Positions 10,085-20,977 of a stretch of DNA of 64,000 nt are shown here, piece after piece; positions within the stretch are counted from its first letter, which is position 1; every line of letters starts with the position of its first letter. Where the stretch lies: assembly GCF_001640365.1 (NCBI RefSeq), contig NZ_LWMI01000014.1, forward strand, positions 124,001-188,000, in the 5' to 3' direction. The position numbers and the translations under genes were made by a program. This DNA is from Candidatus Arsenophonus triatominarum (GTDB lineage: Bacteria > Pseudomonadota > Gammaproteobacteria > Enterobacterales > Enterobacteriaceae). The notes under the pieces are model-generated. The model was not told the DNA's origin, searched no databases, and worked only from the letters and a program-made list of their open reading frames with translations.

Positions 10085-10173
10085 ATTTATTAGGCAACGA
10101 TAAGGGCTATTAACGAATATACTACCATAAAATAACGTTTTTCATAGGCCAAACTATGCTAATGTTATATTTA

Positions 10174-10365
10174 CACGAGTTTCGCACCAATAAAAAAACG
10201 CTCTATTTTTAAGTTTAATTCAGCATAATATATAAATAGACAAAATCTCATAAATTAAAAGCAACTTATTGTAATTTAAACAAATTTATACGTTTTAGTA
10301 ACTTGCAAATTAACCATTGCTTTTAAGCCATTTCTGGAATTTTATATGCCTGTGCGAAACTCGTG
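10174..10365 (+). mobile_element. MITE-A copy 3 (192 bp) between pabB and yoaH
   Basis: Full element with CACGAGTTTCGCAC / GTGCGAAACTCGTG ends. Flanking pentamers ATTTA and ATTGA differ at one base, so the duplication has probably mutated. It separates the divergent starts of pabB and yoaH and may have replaced or moved their promoters. Confidence 0.93.
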
Positions 10366-10405
10366 ATTGATAATGATGTTTAAATAAAAAATGAGTGAAA
10401 AATAA

Positions 10406-10657
10406 ATGTTTTCAGATATGCTAACGTTAAATCATCAGGAGCAACAAGAAGCTGCTGAACGTATTCATCAATTGATGGCTGATGGAATGAGTAGTGGAGA
10501 AGCGATTGCTTTAGTCGCTAAGGAGATCCGTGCAAAGCATGCTGTTAAAAAGCAAACTGATAACGACCTTAAATTAAGAGAAATAACATTTTTTATGTTA
10601 TTGCATATTGTTGATATGATGGATATGCCTTACACCTTTAATTATACTTACTTTTAA
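10406..10657 (+). CDS. yoaH: YoaH-family (UPF0181) small protein, altered C-terminus
   Basis: Residues 1-48 match Yoa[35 protein letters not shown]. coli YoaH is about 59 residues; this frame runs to 83, and the last 30 ([15 protein letters not shown]...) do not resemble the usual acidic tail, so a frameshift near codon 50 is likely. Divergent from pabB as in E. coli. Function unknown. Confidence 0.8.
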   Translation: MFSDMLTLNHQEQQEAAERIHQLMADGMSSGEAIALVAKEIRAKHAVKKQTDNDLKLREITFFMLLHIVDMMDMPYTFNYTYF

Positions 10658-10686
10658 TAAGAAAATGTTTAGGAGTATAGGAGTAA

Positions 10687-11064
10687 ATGAAAGTGATGAA
10701 GATGCTTTTTATGTTGCTAGCTATGATATTATCCACGTTAGTATCTTTTTCAATAACAGCTCAGGATATTGAAATTAATGAGGTAAGAACGGCTAAATTC
10801 ATCAATTGTGATAATTTAAACCCGCAGCAAATTGGCGCAAAAGCGAAGAATGATTTTATTCGAACCCGCTTGCCATACTGGAATAAGGATAAAAAGCTAC
10901 TTGGTTCGAATGTAGTTGCATGGATAAATAATAATAGCATTACAGCAATCAAACATGGTTATAGAATCCCTTTGAGTGTTAGGGGTACGAGAAAAGATCT
11001 TGGCTATCAGGTGATTGTTAATTGCAAGGATGAGACTATTACTTATCAAATTGAAAGCGATTAG
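10687..11064 (+). CDS. yebF: YebF-like secreted protein
   Basis: 125 residues. A hydrophobic signal peptide (residues about 5-25, likely cleaved after SITA) is followed by a compact domain with one cysteine pair (FINCDNL and VIVNCKDE). The pattern of E. coli YebF is kept: F-x-x-C-x-x-L, VAWI, PLSVRGTRKDLGYQVIVNCK, YQ near the end. YebF is exported to the medium by E. coli, function unsettled; colicin M immunity proteins share the fold. Start supported by TAGGAG upstream. Confidence 0.8.
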   Translation: MKVMKMLFMLLAMILSTLVSFSITAQDIEINEVRTAKFINCDNLNPQQIGAKAKNDFIRTRLPYWNKDKKLLGSNVVAWINNNSITAIKHGYRIPLSVRGTRKDLGYQVIVNCKDETITYQIESD

Positions 11065-11119
11065 CGATTAATAAATTAACAGCAAAAAGTTGTCAGCATA
11101 TTAACATTTATGGTTATTT

Positions 11120-11340
11120 TTATATTATTCTTTTCGCGGATCGTAAGGTAATTGATCCAGAGTATGAGAAATTTTGCGAAATAACTTAAGCCGCTTAGAA
11201 AATGCACTGCTTGCCTCTGCTTCAACTCTATCGGCAATAACCGGCATATTGTACCTTTACTTTAAATGCCACACTTGCAGCGGTAAGATTATAACTCATA
11301 CTCGTATTTTCGACCCCATCAAATATGATTTCTACATTAA
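11120..11340 (-). pseudogene. holE: DNA polymerase III theta subunit, frameshifted, 5' part hit by MITE-A4
   Basis: On the minus strand, after a MSYNLTAASVAFKVKVQY stretch, a one-base shift leads to MPVIADRVEAEASSAF and then QLPYDPRKE. This follows HolE (AAGVAFKERYNMPVIAE ... LSRLPYEPK). Two frames are needed and MITE-A4 abuts the 5' end, so it is dead. In E. coli holE lies beside yebY and near yebF, as here. Theta is a non-essential partner of the proofreading subunit. Confidence 0.7.
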
Positions 11341-11532
11341 CACGAGTTTCGCACAGGCATATAAAATTCCAGAAATGGCTTAAAAGCAATGGTTAATTTG
11401 CAAGTTACTAAAACGTATAAATTTGTTTAAATTACAATAAGTTGCTTTTAATTTATAAGATTTTGTCTATTTATATATTATGCTGAATTAAACTTAAAAA
11501 TAGAGCGTTTTTTTATTGGTGCGAAACTCGTG
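11341..11532 (-). mobile_element. MITE-A copy 4 (192 bp)
   Basis: Reverse orientation. Perfect inverted ends, flanked by the 5-bp duplication ATTAA (11336-11340 and 11533-11537). Inserted at the 5' side of the holE remnant. Confidence 0.95.
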
Positions 11533-11758
11533 ATTAATTTTAGTAAAGGAGACATAGTTTGTCTTGAATAAATATGTAACTATTTATTATTTCTATAATA
11601 TTTTAATAGTGATTGTAATGAAAGTGATCTATTTTAGGCCATTATTTTGATCAAATAATGGTTAATTTTAGTTTTATTTTAATTACAACACCTTTATCAT
11701 TTGTATAACTGAAGATAATAAAATTGAACTTTTATTTAAAATATAGGAAGCGTGAACA

Positions 11759-12262
11759 ATGTTACAGCAAGAGATGGATAAAAAATTAAATAAACAGCTT
11801 AATTTAGAGTTTTTTTCAGCAAATTTCTATCTGCAAATGAGTGCATGGTGTAATTATAAAGGTTTTGAAGGAGCTGCGGTGTTTTTAAAAACGCATTCTC
11901 AGGAAGAGATGGGGCATATGCAACGTTTATTTAATTATCTTAGCGATACTGGTGAAATGCCGATATTAGGTCAAATTGATGCCCCACCTGCGGAATTTAA
12001 TTCTGTAAAAGAGGTTTTTGAAAAAACTTATCAACATGAACAAAATATTACACATGAAATTAATGCACTTGTACATCTTGCATTGGAGATGCAAGACTAC
12101 TCGACATTTAATTTTTTGCAGTGGTATGTTGCAGAACAACATGAAGAAAAGAAGTTATTCAAATCAATTTTGGATAAGTTTGAGTTAGTTGGTGAAGATG
12201 ATAAATCACTATTTTTATTAGATAAAGAGTTGAAAGCAATGTCTAACACTGTGCATGTTTAA
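11759..12262 (+). CDS. ftnA: Ferritin (non-haem, bacterial FtnA type)
   Basis: Iron-storage protein assembling into a 24-mer shell that oxidises Fe2+ and stores it as mineral. 167 residues (E. coli 165). Ferroxidase residues are in place: Glu17 (NLEFF), Glu49-Glu50 and His53 (SQEEMGHM), Glu94 (YQHEQNI), plus [22 protein letters not shown] lies upstream of the ATG. A hairpin terminator follows. Intact and probably useful for handling host iron; the upstream 220 bp is AT-rich with no clear operator. Confidence 0.95.
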   Translation: MLQQEMDKKLNKQLNLEFFSANFYLQMSAWCNYKGFEGAAVFLKTHSQEEMGHMQRLFNYLSDTGEMPILGQIDAPPAEFNSVKEVFEKTYQHEQNITHEINALVHLALEMQDYSTFNFLQWYVAEQHEEKKLFKSILDKFELVGEDDKSLFLLDKELKAMSNTVHV

Positions 12263-12270
12263 TTTATAAC

Positions 12271-12295
12271 TTCCCACTTTGAATACAAGTGGGAA
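12271..12295. terminator. Hairpin terminator after ftnA
   Basis: Stem TTCCCACTT / AAGTGGGAA with a 7-base loop, followed by a weak T-rich stretch (AAATTATTTTC). Confidence 0.8.
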
Positions 12296-12445
12296 AATTA
12301 TTTTCTCTACTATCATTTAGCATTTTGTTTTATCTTTTTTAAACAATCCAAAAATAAAAAACGGTTATAAAAATTATTTCTGATAATATGAATGATATTG
12401 TAAGTAATTGTATCTCCTTATTATAAATTATAAGGGAATATTGAT

Positions 12446-12650
12446 ATGGTAAAGTTTAGTAGGTTGGTATTACTATTAACAATAACAGTCTCTTTTCCGG
12501 TAATTTCATCCCCACCTATTATAACGGTTAGTAAAAAACAGTTTGGTGATAAATGCGTTTTTAAGCGCGAGGAAGTAATGCTTGAGTGTCGCACCAATGG
12601 TGCATTATTGGTTATAAATCCTAGTACCTTAATGCAATATCCTCTTAATA
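12446..12650 (+). pseudogene. yebY: YebY-family periplasmic protein, truncated by IS630
   Basis: Signal peptide ([15 protein letters not shown]) followed by [21 protein letters not shown] and [15 protein letters not shown], closely matching the first ~65 residues of YebY. The gene stops at the TA target of IS630 copy 1, losing the C-terminal half. YebY is linked to the copper-related yobA-yebZ-yebY cluster in E. coli, and the neighbouring holE remnant agrees with that order. Confidence 0.85.
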
Positions 12651-13531
12651 TAGCTAGGCGACTTAATTTTGATTACAAGGTGTGTTATGAGTTATACAAT
12701 TGATTTTCGACGTAAAGTAATATCTGTAAGGAAAGCCGAAGGTTTAACAATTCGAGAAACTGCGAAACAATTCCGTATTGGAAAAGCGTCTTTAGTACGT
12801 TGGCTTAAACGACCAGAGCCAAAAAATTCAACGCCACGTAAGAGGAAGCTCGATAAAAATGCTTTAGCAAAAGATGTGGAACAGTATCCAGATGCTTACC
12901 AAAAGGAACGGGCAGAGCGATTCGGTGTTTGTAAAAAGACTATTTGGCAATCCCTTAAAAAGCTGGGATTAACCTATAAAAAAAACTCTATTCCATCCAA
13001 AAACCAACGAAAGCGACAGGCTGGCACATCAGCAAAAAAGACAACAGTATGAAAAAAAAGATAAATCTGTTGTTTTTATTGATGAAAGTGGTTTTTCACA
13101 TGACACTCCACGAACTCACGGCTATTCCCCAAAAGGTCACCGTTGTTTTGGCCTGAAAAACTGGGGTGCTAAGGGAAGAACAAATGTTATTGGCGCTTTA
13201 TTGGGAACAACCCTTTTTGCTATCGGATTATTTGATTGCAATATTAATCGTGATGTTTTTTATGTTTGGATCACAAAAATATTGCTCCCAGAACTTCCTG
13301 AAAATTCTGTTATTTTTATGGACAACGCTAGCTTTCACAAAGGTAAGAATATTGAACAGGCAATTATAAACGCAGGACACCAGATAGAATATTTGCCTGT
13401 GTATTCACCAGATTTAAATCCTATAGAACATAAATGGTCTCAAGCTAAACGTAAAAAGATGGAAACAGGATGCACTATCGATGACCTGTTTTTAATACAT
13501 ATGCTGTAATCAAAATTAAGTCGCCTAGCTA
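12651..13531 (+). mobile_element. IS630-family element, copy 1 (881 bp)
   Basis: Inverted ends TAGCTAGGCGACTTAATTTT / AAAATTAAGTCGCCTAGCTA, bordered by TA on each side as expected for IS630. The left neighbour is yebY, the right neighbour is an IS5-like element, so the flanks do not belong to one original site. Confidence 0.93.
12687..13509 (+). pseudogene. IS630 transposase, frameshifted by one extra A
   Basis: Identical in plan to the two intact copies, but a run of eight A's near 12978-12985 (seven in the others) shifts the frame after LTYKK. The catalytic part (VFIDESGF, VIFMDNASFHKG, YSPDLNPIEHKWS) is intact in the next frame. A slippage product could in principle restore it. Confidence 0.92.
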
Positions 13532-13791
13532 TAAATCCTTTCTGCCCTGCACCCATCTGCCGCTCGTGATCTTTTCGATTCTTTTTCCGATAAATCAAAT
13601 AACAAGCTGAAAATTCAGCGGCTAAATTTTTCAATTCTTCGACTGATAATCCAATGATTGCTTTACATAAACGATTATCTCGTAACAACCGCTCTTTGTT
13701 GATCATTTCAAACCGTTATTTTCTAAGTTAAACCTCTTTTTATTGTCTATAGCGTGACAAAAAATGCAAGTCTCTATTCAGCAACTATTTT
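13532..13791 (-). mobile_element. IS5-like (ISL2 type) element, 5' fragment
   Basis: Outer end GCAACTATTTT at 13791 and the first ~59 transposase codons (MINKERLLRDNRLCKA ... GAGQKGF) on the minus strand. It is cut at the TA of GGATAAATCC by IS630 copy 1. Confidence 0.9.
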
Positions 13792-13834
13792 AGCGATTAG
13801 CCGGTGGGTAAGAGCCCTTCGTTTAGAACGTTAA

Positions 13835-15043
<1,209 letters not shown>

Positions 15044-15052
15044 CCACTACAG

Positions 15053-15241
15053 ACCACTACAAATCGACATCAGGTCAATTTGAACTGAAAACGCCCAGAG
15101 ACAGGTCAGGTGCTTTTGAGCCTCAGCTCATTAAGAAAAATCAGACAAGATTATCAGAGGATATTGATAACAAAATCCTATCGTTATTTGCATTAGGCAT
15201 GAGTTATCGTGATATTCAAAAACATGTTGCAGAATTATATG
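15053..15241 (+). mobile_element. IS256-family transposase fragment (plus strand)
   Basis: Codes for STSGQFELKTPRDRSGAFEP and then LSEDIDNKILSLFALGMSYR, the N-terminal third of an IS256 (mutator-type) transposase. Cut on the right by IS481 copy C in the codons for AELY. Confidence 0.85.
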
Positions 15242-16434
15242 TGTTAGTCTTAACTTAATCTGACAATTCTGATTTAAAAAAGAGCGTTACCGGTTTTAAT
15301 TAACATTATTAGATAATTAAATAAAAGGTAATTCTATGTATCAAACAAATAATCCTATCATCAAACATAAAGTCGGGTTACTTAACCTCGCTGAAGAGCT
15401 TAATAACGTCTCAAAAGCCTGTAAGATTATGGGGGTATCCCGAGATACGTTTTATCGCTACCAGGAACTTGTTAACGATGGTGGGATAGACGCTTTAATT
15501 AATCAAAATCGACGGGTGCCTAACGTAAAAAAATAGAGTAGATGAACAGATTGAAAGCGCTGTAGTTGAGTATGCCATTGAATACCCTGCACACGGTCAA
15601 CACCGCAGTAGTAATGAACTAAGAAAAAAAGGCATTTTTGTTTCGGGGAGTGGCGTTCGCTCTATTTGGTTGCGCCATAATCTCGAAAATTTTACAAAAC
15701 GCCTAAAAGCGCTTGAAGATAAAATCGCAACAGAAGGAATTATCCTGTCAGAATCACAAATCAGTGCTCTAGAAAAGAAAGAGCAAGATGATGAAGCCTG
15801 TGGTGAGATTGAAACAGCGCATCCAGGTTATCTGGGTTCACAAGATACTTTTTATGTTGGTCATTTAAAAGGCGTTGGTCGTGTTTATCAACAAACTTAC
15901 ATTGATACTTACAGTAAAGTCGTTCATTGTAAGCTTTACACAACAAAAAGCGCGATAACGGCGGCAGATTTATTAAATGATAAGGTTCTCCCTTTTTATT
16001 CCCAGCATGGGTTACCAGTGTTACTTATACTGACGGACAGAGGCAGTGAGTATTGTGGTAAAGTTGAACATCACGATTATCAACTTTATCTCGCTATCAA
16101 TGATATTGATCATACAAAAACTAAAGCTCGTTCACCTCAAACTAATGGGATTTGTGAACGCTTTCATAAAACTGTATTACAAGAGTTCTATCAGGTGGCT
16201 TTTCGTAAGAAAATCTATAGAGCTTTAGATGAATTACAAGCTGATTTAGATAAATGGTTAGCGGAATATAATAACCAACGCACTCACCAAGGAAAAATGT
16301 GTTGCGGTCAAACTCCTATGGCAACTTTACACGATGGAAAACAACTTTGGAGAGAGAAAAATTTAAATCAAATTTAACCTGACAGGTACTGTATAAATAA
16401 CCGGTAACTGTCAGATTAAGTCTGAGCTACTACA
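15242..16434 (+). mobile_element. IS481-family element, copy C (1193 bp)
   Basis: Both ends present (TGTTAGTCTTAACTTAATCT left; GTCTGAGCTACTACA right). Nearly identical to copy B apart from a frameshift in the transposase. It is flanked on both sides by IS256 pieces in opposite orientations. Confidence 0.9.
15336..16377 (+). pseudogene. IS481 transposase, frameshifted (copy C)
   Basis: Same start as copy B. One extra A in the run after NRRVPNVKK (about 15530) gives a stop at 15534-15536. The rest, including the catalytic core from the codons for RHNLENF to the end, is open in the next frame. Confidence 0.92.
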
Positions 16435-16590
16435 TTTAATTCAGGGAGTAATTTGTCAGTAATATGCGTAATAGCTCCATCTGATATTTCCAGTCCATAT
16501 AATTCTGCAACATGTTTTTGAATATCACGATAACTCATGCCTAATGCAAATAACGATAGGATTTTGTTATCAATATCCTCTGATAATTTT

Positions 16591-17626
16591 AAAATAGTTG
16601 CTGAATAGAGACTTGCATTTTTTGTCACGCTATAGACAATAAAAAGAGGTTTAACTTAGAAAATAACGGTTTGAAATGATCAACAAAGAGCGGTTATTAC
16701 GAGATAATCGTTTATGTAAAGCAATCATTGGATTATCAGTCGAAGAATTGAAAAATTTAGCCGCTGAATTTTCAGCTTGTTATTTGATTTATCGGAAAAA
16801 GAATCGAAAAGATCACGAGCGGCAGATGGGTGCAGGGCAGAAAGGATTTATCCCAACCCCATTAGATAAACTGCTTTTTATTTTATTGTATTTAAAATGT
16901 TATCCGACCTATGATTTGCAAGGACTTCTTTTTGGTTTAGATAGAACACGGGTATGTCGCTGGGTAAAAATATTATTGCCGGTTTTAGAGATGACCTTGG
17001 GGCGAGAATGTGTTTTGCCCGCTCGTCAAATTCGCTCTGCTGAGGAATTTTTTCGCGCCTTTCCTGGAGTTAAAGACGTCTTTATTGATGGGACAGAGCG
17101 ACCTGTCCAAAAGCCTAAGAATCTGCGTCGGCGAAAAAAAATGTATTCGGGAAAGAAAAGACAGACCACTCGAAAAGGGCTTATTATGACTGACGAAACG
17201 AGGAAAATTGGATTTATCCCCATGATCAAAAATGGGCGCCGTCACGATAAACGCTTACTCGATAAAGTCGATATAATTCGCCATATTCCCCCTGAGGTAA
17301 CCATCTGGGCCGATACCGGTTTTCAAGGTATAGATAAACAGCATCCTAATACACAAATCCCAAAAAAGGAACTCGAAAAAGACCTTTATCGCCTGAACAA
17401 AAACAAGAAAATAAAATAATCTCGGGCATCCGTATTACGGTTGAACACGCCATCGCGGGTATCAAGCGCCTCGGTTGTATGACCCAAATTTTACGGAATC
17501 GTAGACCCTTTATTGATGATACCTTTCTACTCCTTAGTGCCGGTCTTTGGAAATTCCATCTCAGAACAGCCTAAAATTTACTTCAATCACCGAAATACCC
17601 TTATTTCACTATTAAGCAACACGCTT
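16591..17626 (+). mobile_element. IS5-like (ISL2 type) element, copy 1 (1036 bp)
   Basis: Ends AAAATAGTTGCTGAATAG (left) and, reversed, AAGCGTGTTGCTTAATAG (right). The 3-bp duplication TTT (16588-16590, 17627-17629) is defined by comparison with the uninterrupted IS256 sequence at about 15150. Inserted in the IS256 remnant. Confidence 0.92.
16676..17574 (+). pseudogene. IS5-family transposase, frameshifted (copy 1)
   Basis: N-terminal helix-turn-helix region (LDKLLFILLYLKCYPTYDLQ), then DDE-type core pieces VFIDGTERPVQKP and EVTIWADTGFQG. A missing A in the run at about 17365-17370 breaks the frame after NTQIPKK; the remainder (ITVEHAIAGIKRLG ... AGLWKFHLRTA) lies in another frame. Its sister copy is broken at different places. 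Confidence 0.92.
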
Positions 17627-17967
17627 TTTGTCTGATTTTTCTTAATGAGCTGAGGCTCAAAAGCACCTGACCTGTCTCTGGGCGTTTTCAGTTCAAATTG
17701 ACCTGATGTCGATTTAACCGTTTTTCGAGTATAGCCATTTTTATGCGTATCGATTGACCTTGTCGATAGGTAGTGTTCTATTTCTGCCTGCAGGGCAGCT
17801 TCGGTCAGCTGTTTTATGAGTGGTGTGAGTATTCCATCCGTACCAAGTAAATTTTTACCTGATTGTAATTGCTTCAACGCTTCATCAAAATTAAATGATT
17901 GATTTCTCATATGTCATACCTCTTTTTTTTTGAGTTTAAGATATGACACAAATTTTTGAACACTACC

Positions 17968-18149
17968 GCATTTGGATCGAAGTCTTTACAAAAATCATCC
18001 ATCAGGCAATAAAGTTCAGTAAGATTTTCCATATTTGTTTAACAATGCTCTACTCTTTAACCAGATTGTTAGAGTATTTTAACGAAATATGCGCATTCAA
18101 CTATTTGAATAGCAAGACTTTCACTTTATTTCTTATCCCGAACTCAGGT
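17968..18149 (-). mobile_element. IS982-family 5'-end fragment, copy A
   Basis: Terminus CTTATCCCGAACTCAGGT at 18132-18149 and the first ~20 transposase codons on the minus strand. Truncated on the left against the IS256 end. Confidence 0.88.
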
Positions 18150-18173
18150 TATTTTTAAGTGTGCAATTTGTCA

Positions 18174-19658
18174 TTAACGTTTTTTAAGATGAGCAATTAG
18201 ACGTTTACGCTTACGTAGTTGCGTTGGTGTCAATTTATTTTTCTTGCCGGCATAAGGATTAGCGCCTTCTTTAAATTGAATACGAATCGGCGTCCCCATA
18301 ACCTGTAATGTACGACGAAAATAGTTCATTAAATAACGTTTGTAAGAATCGGGTAATTCAGCAACTTGATTGCCATGGATGACCACAATCGGTGGATTAT
18401 AACCGCCGGCATGAGCATATTTCATTTTCACTCTGCGACCTCGTATCAGAGGTGGCTGATGTTCTTCTTCTGCCATCTTCATAATACGTGTTAATAAGGC
18501 TGTACTTACTCGCCGTGTTGCCGATTCATAAGCTTCATGGATAGACTCAAATAAATTACCAACACCACTACCTTGCAACGCTGAAATAAAATGCACTTTG
18601 GCGAAATCCATAAAATCTAATCGCAAATCCAACATATCTTTAACCGATTGACGATCCTCTTGCGACATGCCATCCCACTTATTGACTACAATCACCAGAG
18701 AACGCCCTGCATTCAAAATAAAGCCTAGTAATGATAAGTCTTGATCAGAAATACCTTCTCTGGCATCAATAACCAGTAAAACAACATTAGCATCTTCAAT
18801 TGATTGCAACGTTTTGATCACTGAAAATTTTTCGACCGTTTCAGTTATTTTTCCGCGCTTACGCACACCCGCTGTATCAATCAGTATATATTCATATCCA
18901 TCCCGTTCCATCGGAATATAAATGCTATCCCGCGTTGTACCTGGCATATCATAAACAACTACCCGATCTTCACCCAAAATACGGTTAGTTAAGGTCGATT
19001 TACCAACATTTGGCCGACCAACAATCGCTAACTTAATCGGTAGTGAACGCAGATCAAAGGCTTCTTCTTCACTATTATTGTCAAGCGCCTCTTTCTCCTC
19101 CTGAGCAAGCCAATGAGCTGCATTAGCCTCCTCTGGGGATAATTCAATATCATTGGCTAATTTTTGCGGCGAATAGGGAGAAACCACTTTTTCAATCAGT
19201 TGAGTAACACCACGTCCATGAGATGCGGCAATGGGATAAATATCCCTGATCCCAAGTGCATAAAAATCACCTAAAACTGTATCAATATCCAAACCATCAG
19301 TTTTATTTGCTACCAGGTAACTATCCTTCTTGCGACTGCGCAAATGTTTCGCAATCTCATAATCTGCCGGCATCAATCCTGAACGAGCATCAACTATAAA
19401 AAAAACAATATCAGCTTCTTCAATCGCCAGTAAGGATTGAGAAGCCATATGGGTTTCTATCCCCTCTTCTGAACCATCGATACCACCGGTATCAATAATA
19501 ATGAATTCCTGTCCTGCAAACTCTGCTGTGCCGTATTTTCGGTCACGGGTTAAACCAGGAAAATCAGCAACCAGCGCATCCCTAGTTCGAGTTACTCGGT
19601 TAAATAAGGTAGATTTTCCTACATTTGGACGCCCTACTAGCGCAATGACAGGTATCAT
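18174..19658 (-). CDS. der: Ribosome biogenesis GTPase Der (EngA)
   Basis: Tandem-domain GTPase needed for assembly of the 50S ribosomal subunit. 494 residues (E. coli 490). The two G1 loops GRPNVGKS lie at residues 9-16 and about 215-222. NKTD and NKWD guanine-specificity motifs, DTGG and DTAG switch motifs, and the KH-like C-terminal domain with a basic tail ([14 protein letters not shown]) are all present. The stop lies 24 bp from the IS982 fragment. Last gene of the hisS-yfgM-bamB-der run but separated from bamB by a terminator. Essential, intact. Confidence 0.97.
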   Translation of the reverse strand: MIPVIALVGRPNVGKSTLFNRVTRTRDALVADFPGLTRDRKYGTAEFAGQEFIIIDTGGIDGSEEGIETHMASQSLLAIEEADIVFFIVDARSGLMPADYEIAKHLRSRKKDSYLVANKTDGLDIDTVLGDFYALGIRDIYPIAASHGRGVTQLIEKVVSPYSPQKLANDIELSPEEANAAHWLAQEEKEALDNNSEEEAFDLRSLPIKLAIVGRPNVGKSTLTNRILGEDRVVVYDMPGTTRDSIYIPMERDGYEYILIDTAGVRKRGKITETVEKFSVIKTLQSIEDANVVLLVIDAREGISDQDLSLLGFILNAGRSLVIVVNKWDGMSQEDRQSVKDMLDLRLDFMDFAKVHFISALQGSGVGNLFESIHEAYESATRRVSTALLTRIMKMAEEEHQPPLIRGRRVKMKYAHAGGYNPPIVVIHGNQVAELPDSYKRYLMNYFRRTLQVMGTPIRIQFKEGANPYAGKKNKLTPTQLRKRKRLIAHLKKR

Positions 19659-19725
19659 TTTTAAGATGCCTCATAAAAATTAAAATCGGTATTCTGATTC
19701 CAATCTTCAGAATACTAAAAAATAA

Positions 19726-19751
19726 AACGGCTGCGGAAATCAGCAGCCGTT
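19726..19751 (-). terminator. Terminator after bamB
   Basis: Stem AACGGCTGC / GCAGCCGTT with an 8-base loop, followed on the minus strand by TTTATTTTTTAG. Lies between bamB and der. Confidence 0.88.
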
Positions 19752-19785
19752 AATTCTATCTGGAAAATAAGAAAATGTCAGGCAA

Positions 19786-20964
19786 TTAACGTTCAATCAA
19801 ATATACAGTTCCATCTTTTGCCTGAATGAGTAATTTATCACTGGCAACAATCGGACGGCTGCGTAAGCCAGAACTATCAACTTTATTTTGTGCCACAAAT
19901 TGACCATCTTGGATATCTAACCAATGAAGATAACCTTCCCCATCACCAACTACTAAATAACCATTATAAATAGCCGGTGCGGTTAAATTGCGATGTAATA
20001 AGGCATCTTGAGTCCATAAAGTGACGCCATCATTTTTGCGAATGGCCAGCACACGATCATTTTGATCAACTAAGTAGATAATACCATTGGTAACAATAAT
20101 ATCATTCACCGTGCCTAGATCACGCTTCCAGATAATTTGGCTAGAGCGCATATCCATTGCAACTAAATCACCATTATACGCAACAGCAAAGATAACGCCT
20201 GAATTAGTATCAATAACCGGCGTCATATTAACATCGTGCAAACGATCAATTTCCGTTGCACCATGGATCTGAGAAATATATTGTTGCCAGGCAATCTGCC
20301 CTTGAGCAAGCATTATGGCACTAATACGACCACCATCACTACCAACAATCGCGACTCCATAAGCGGTAGCTGGCGCTGACTTTCCTCTTACTGATAATGT
20401 CGAGGTGTCTAAATTAATACTCCATTTACTTTGTCCAGTCTGTGCATCTAACGCTTGTAACACACCGTTACTGGTATGGATCAATACCAAACCGTCACTG
20501 ACTACTGGCTGCGAAAGTGCTTCTCCGGCAACATCTGTTTCCCATGCCATTTCTCCATCGGTTTTATTCAATGCGATAACTTTGCCGGTTTCTGTCCCTA
20601 TATAAAGCTTATCTCCTGAAACCGTTAATCCGCTGGAAAGTAAGGCCGGCAAATTAGCCGTGAAAAAACCAACATGTTCTGATAAATCAATAGACCATAG
20701 TATCTCACTTGAATCAACATCCATTGCTTTCACCGTTCCTTTACGATCGGCTGCATAAACAACAGAATCATCGTAAACCGGTGAAAGTTGAGAATAATAT
20801 TTTCCACTACCATCCCCTATCGAGCGATGCCAGATGATAGAAGGGGTAAATTGATTGTCAACCTCAGGTAAAGGAGACATCACGATAGAATCTTTTTCCG
20901 TTGAGCATCCCATTAATAAAGTCATTGCCAACAAACCAACCAAGAGCGTTCTAGCCAATTGCAT
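19786..20964 (-). CDS. bamB: Outer membrane assembly lipoprotein BamB
   Basis: Beta-propeller lipoprotein of the BAM complex that folds outer-membrane proteins. 392 residues, the E. coli length. A lipoprotein signal (LVGLLAMTLLMGC, lipobox Cys at residue 20) is followed by repeated PQQ-type blades such as SDGLVLIHTSNGVLQALDAQ and GDGEGYLHWLDIQDG. Starts 13 bp after yfgM, so cotranscribed. Anchored to the periplasmic face of the outer membrane. Confidence 0.96.
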   Translation of the reverse strand: MQLARTLLVGLLAMTLLMGCSTEKDSIVMSPLPEVDNQFTPSIIWHRSIGDGSGKYYSQLSPVYDDSVVYAADRKGTVKAMDVDSSEILWSIDLSEHVGFFTANLPALLSSGLTVSGDKLYIGTETGKVIALNKTDGEMAWETDVAGEALSQPVVSDGLVLIHTSNGVLQALDAQTGQSKWSINLDTSTLSVRGKSAPATAYGVAIVGSDGGRISAIMLAQGQIAWQQYISQIHGATEIDRLHDVNMTPVIDTNSGVIFAVAYNGDLVAMDMRSSQIIWKRDLGTVNDIIVTNGIIYLVDQNDRVLAIRKNDGVTLWTQDALLHRNLTAPAIYNGYLVVGDGEGYLHWLDIQDGQFVAQNKVDSSGLRSRPIVASDKLLIQAKDGTVYLIER

Positions 20965-20977
20965 GTTAATATTCCTC

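Larger units (their letters stand above)
16435..17967 (-). mobile_element. IS256-family remnant (minus strand), split by an IS5-like element
   Basis: The 5' part lies at 17630-17967, with ATG at 17910: MRNQSFNFDEALKQLQSGKN ... EIEHYLSTRSIDTHKNGYTR, then the IKKNQT codons. The sequence continues at 16587 with LSEDIDNKILSLFALGMSYR and DGAITHITDKLLPELN, then stops at IS481 copy C. Catalytic domain lost. Overlaps the same transposase region as 15053-15241, so at least two IS256 copies or a duplication plus inversion were involved. Confidence 0.85.

Noticed and set aside
11174-11383. 69-codon open frame on the plus strand
   Set aside because: Antisense to the holE remnant and ends inside MITE-A4 with the TSFAQAYKIPEMA tail; no ribosome site or family likeness.
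12669-12703. Six-residue N-terminal extension of the IS630 transposase and the yebY frame running into IS630
   Set aside because: Both read through the inverted repeat at the IS end; they are junction artefacts.
17943-18158. Open frames of about 60-70 codons at IS982 ends (also near 39570, 40650, 55763)
   Set aside because: They are the reverse side of the conserved IS982 5' end, repeated at every copy, and have no coding features.
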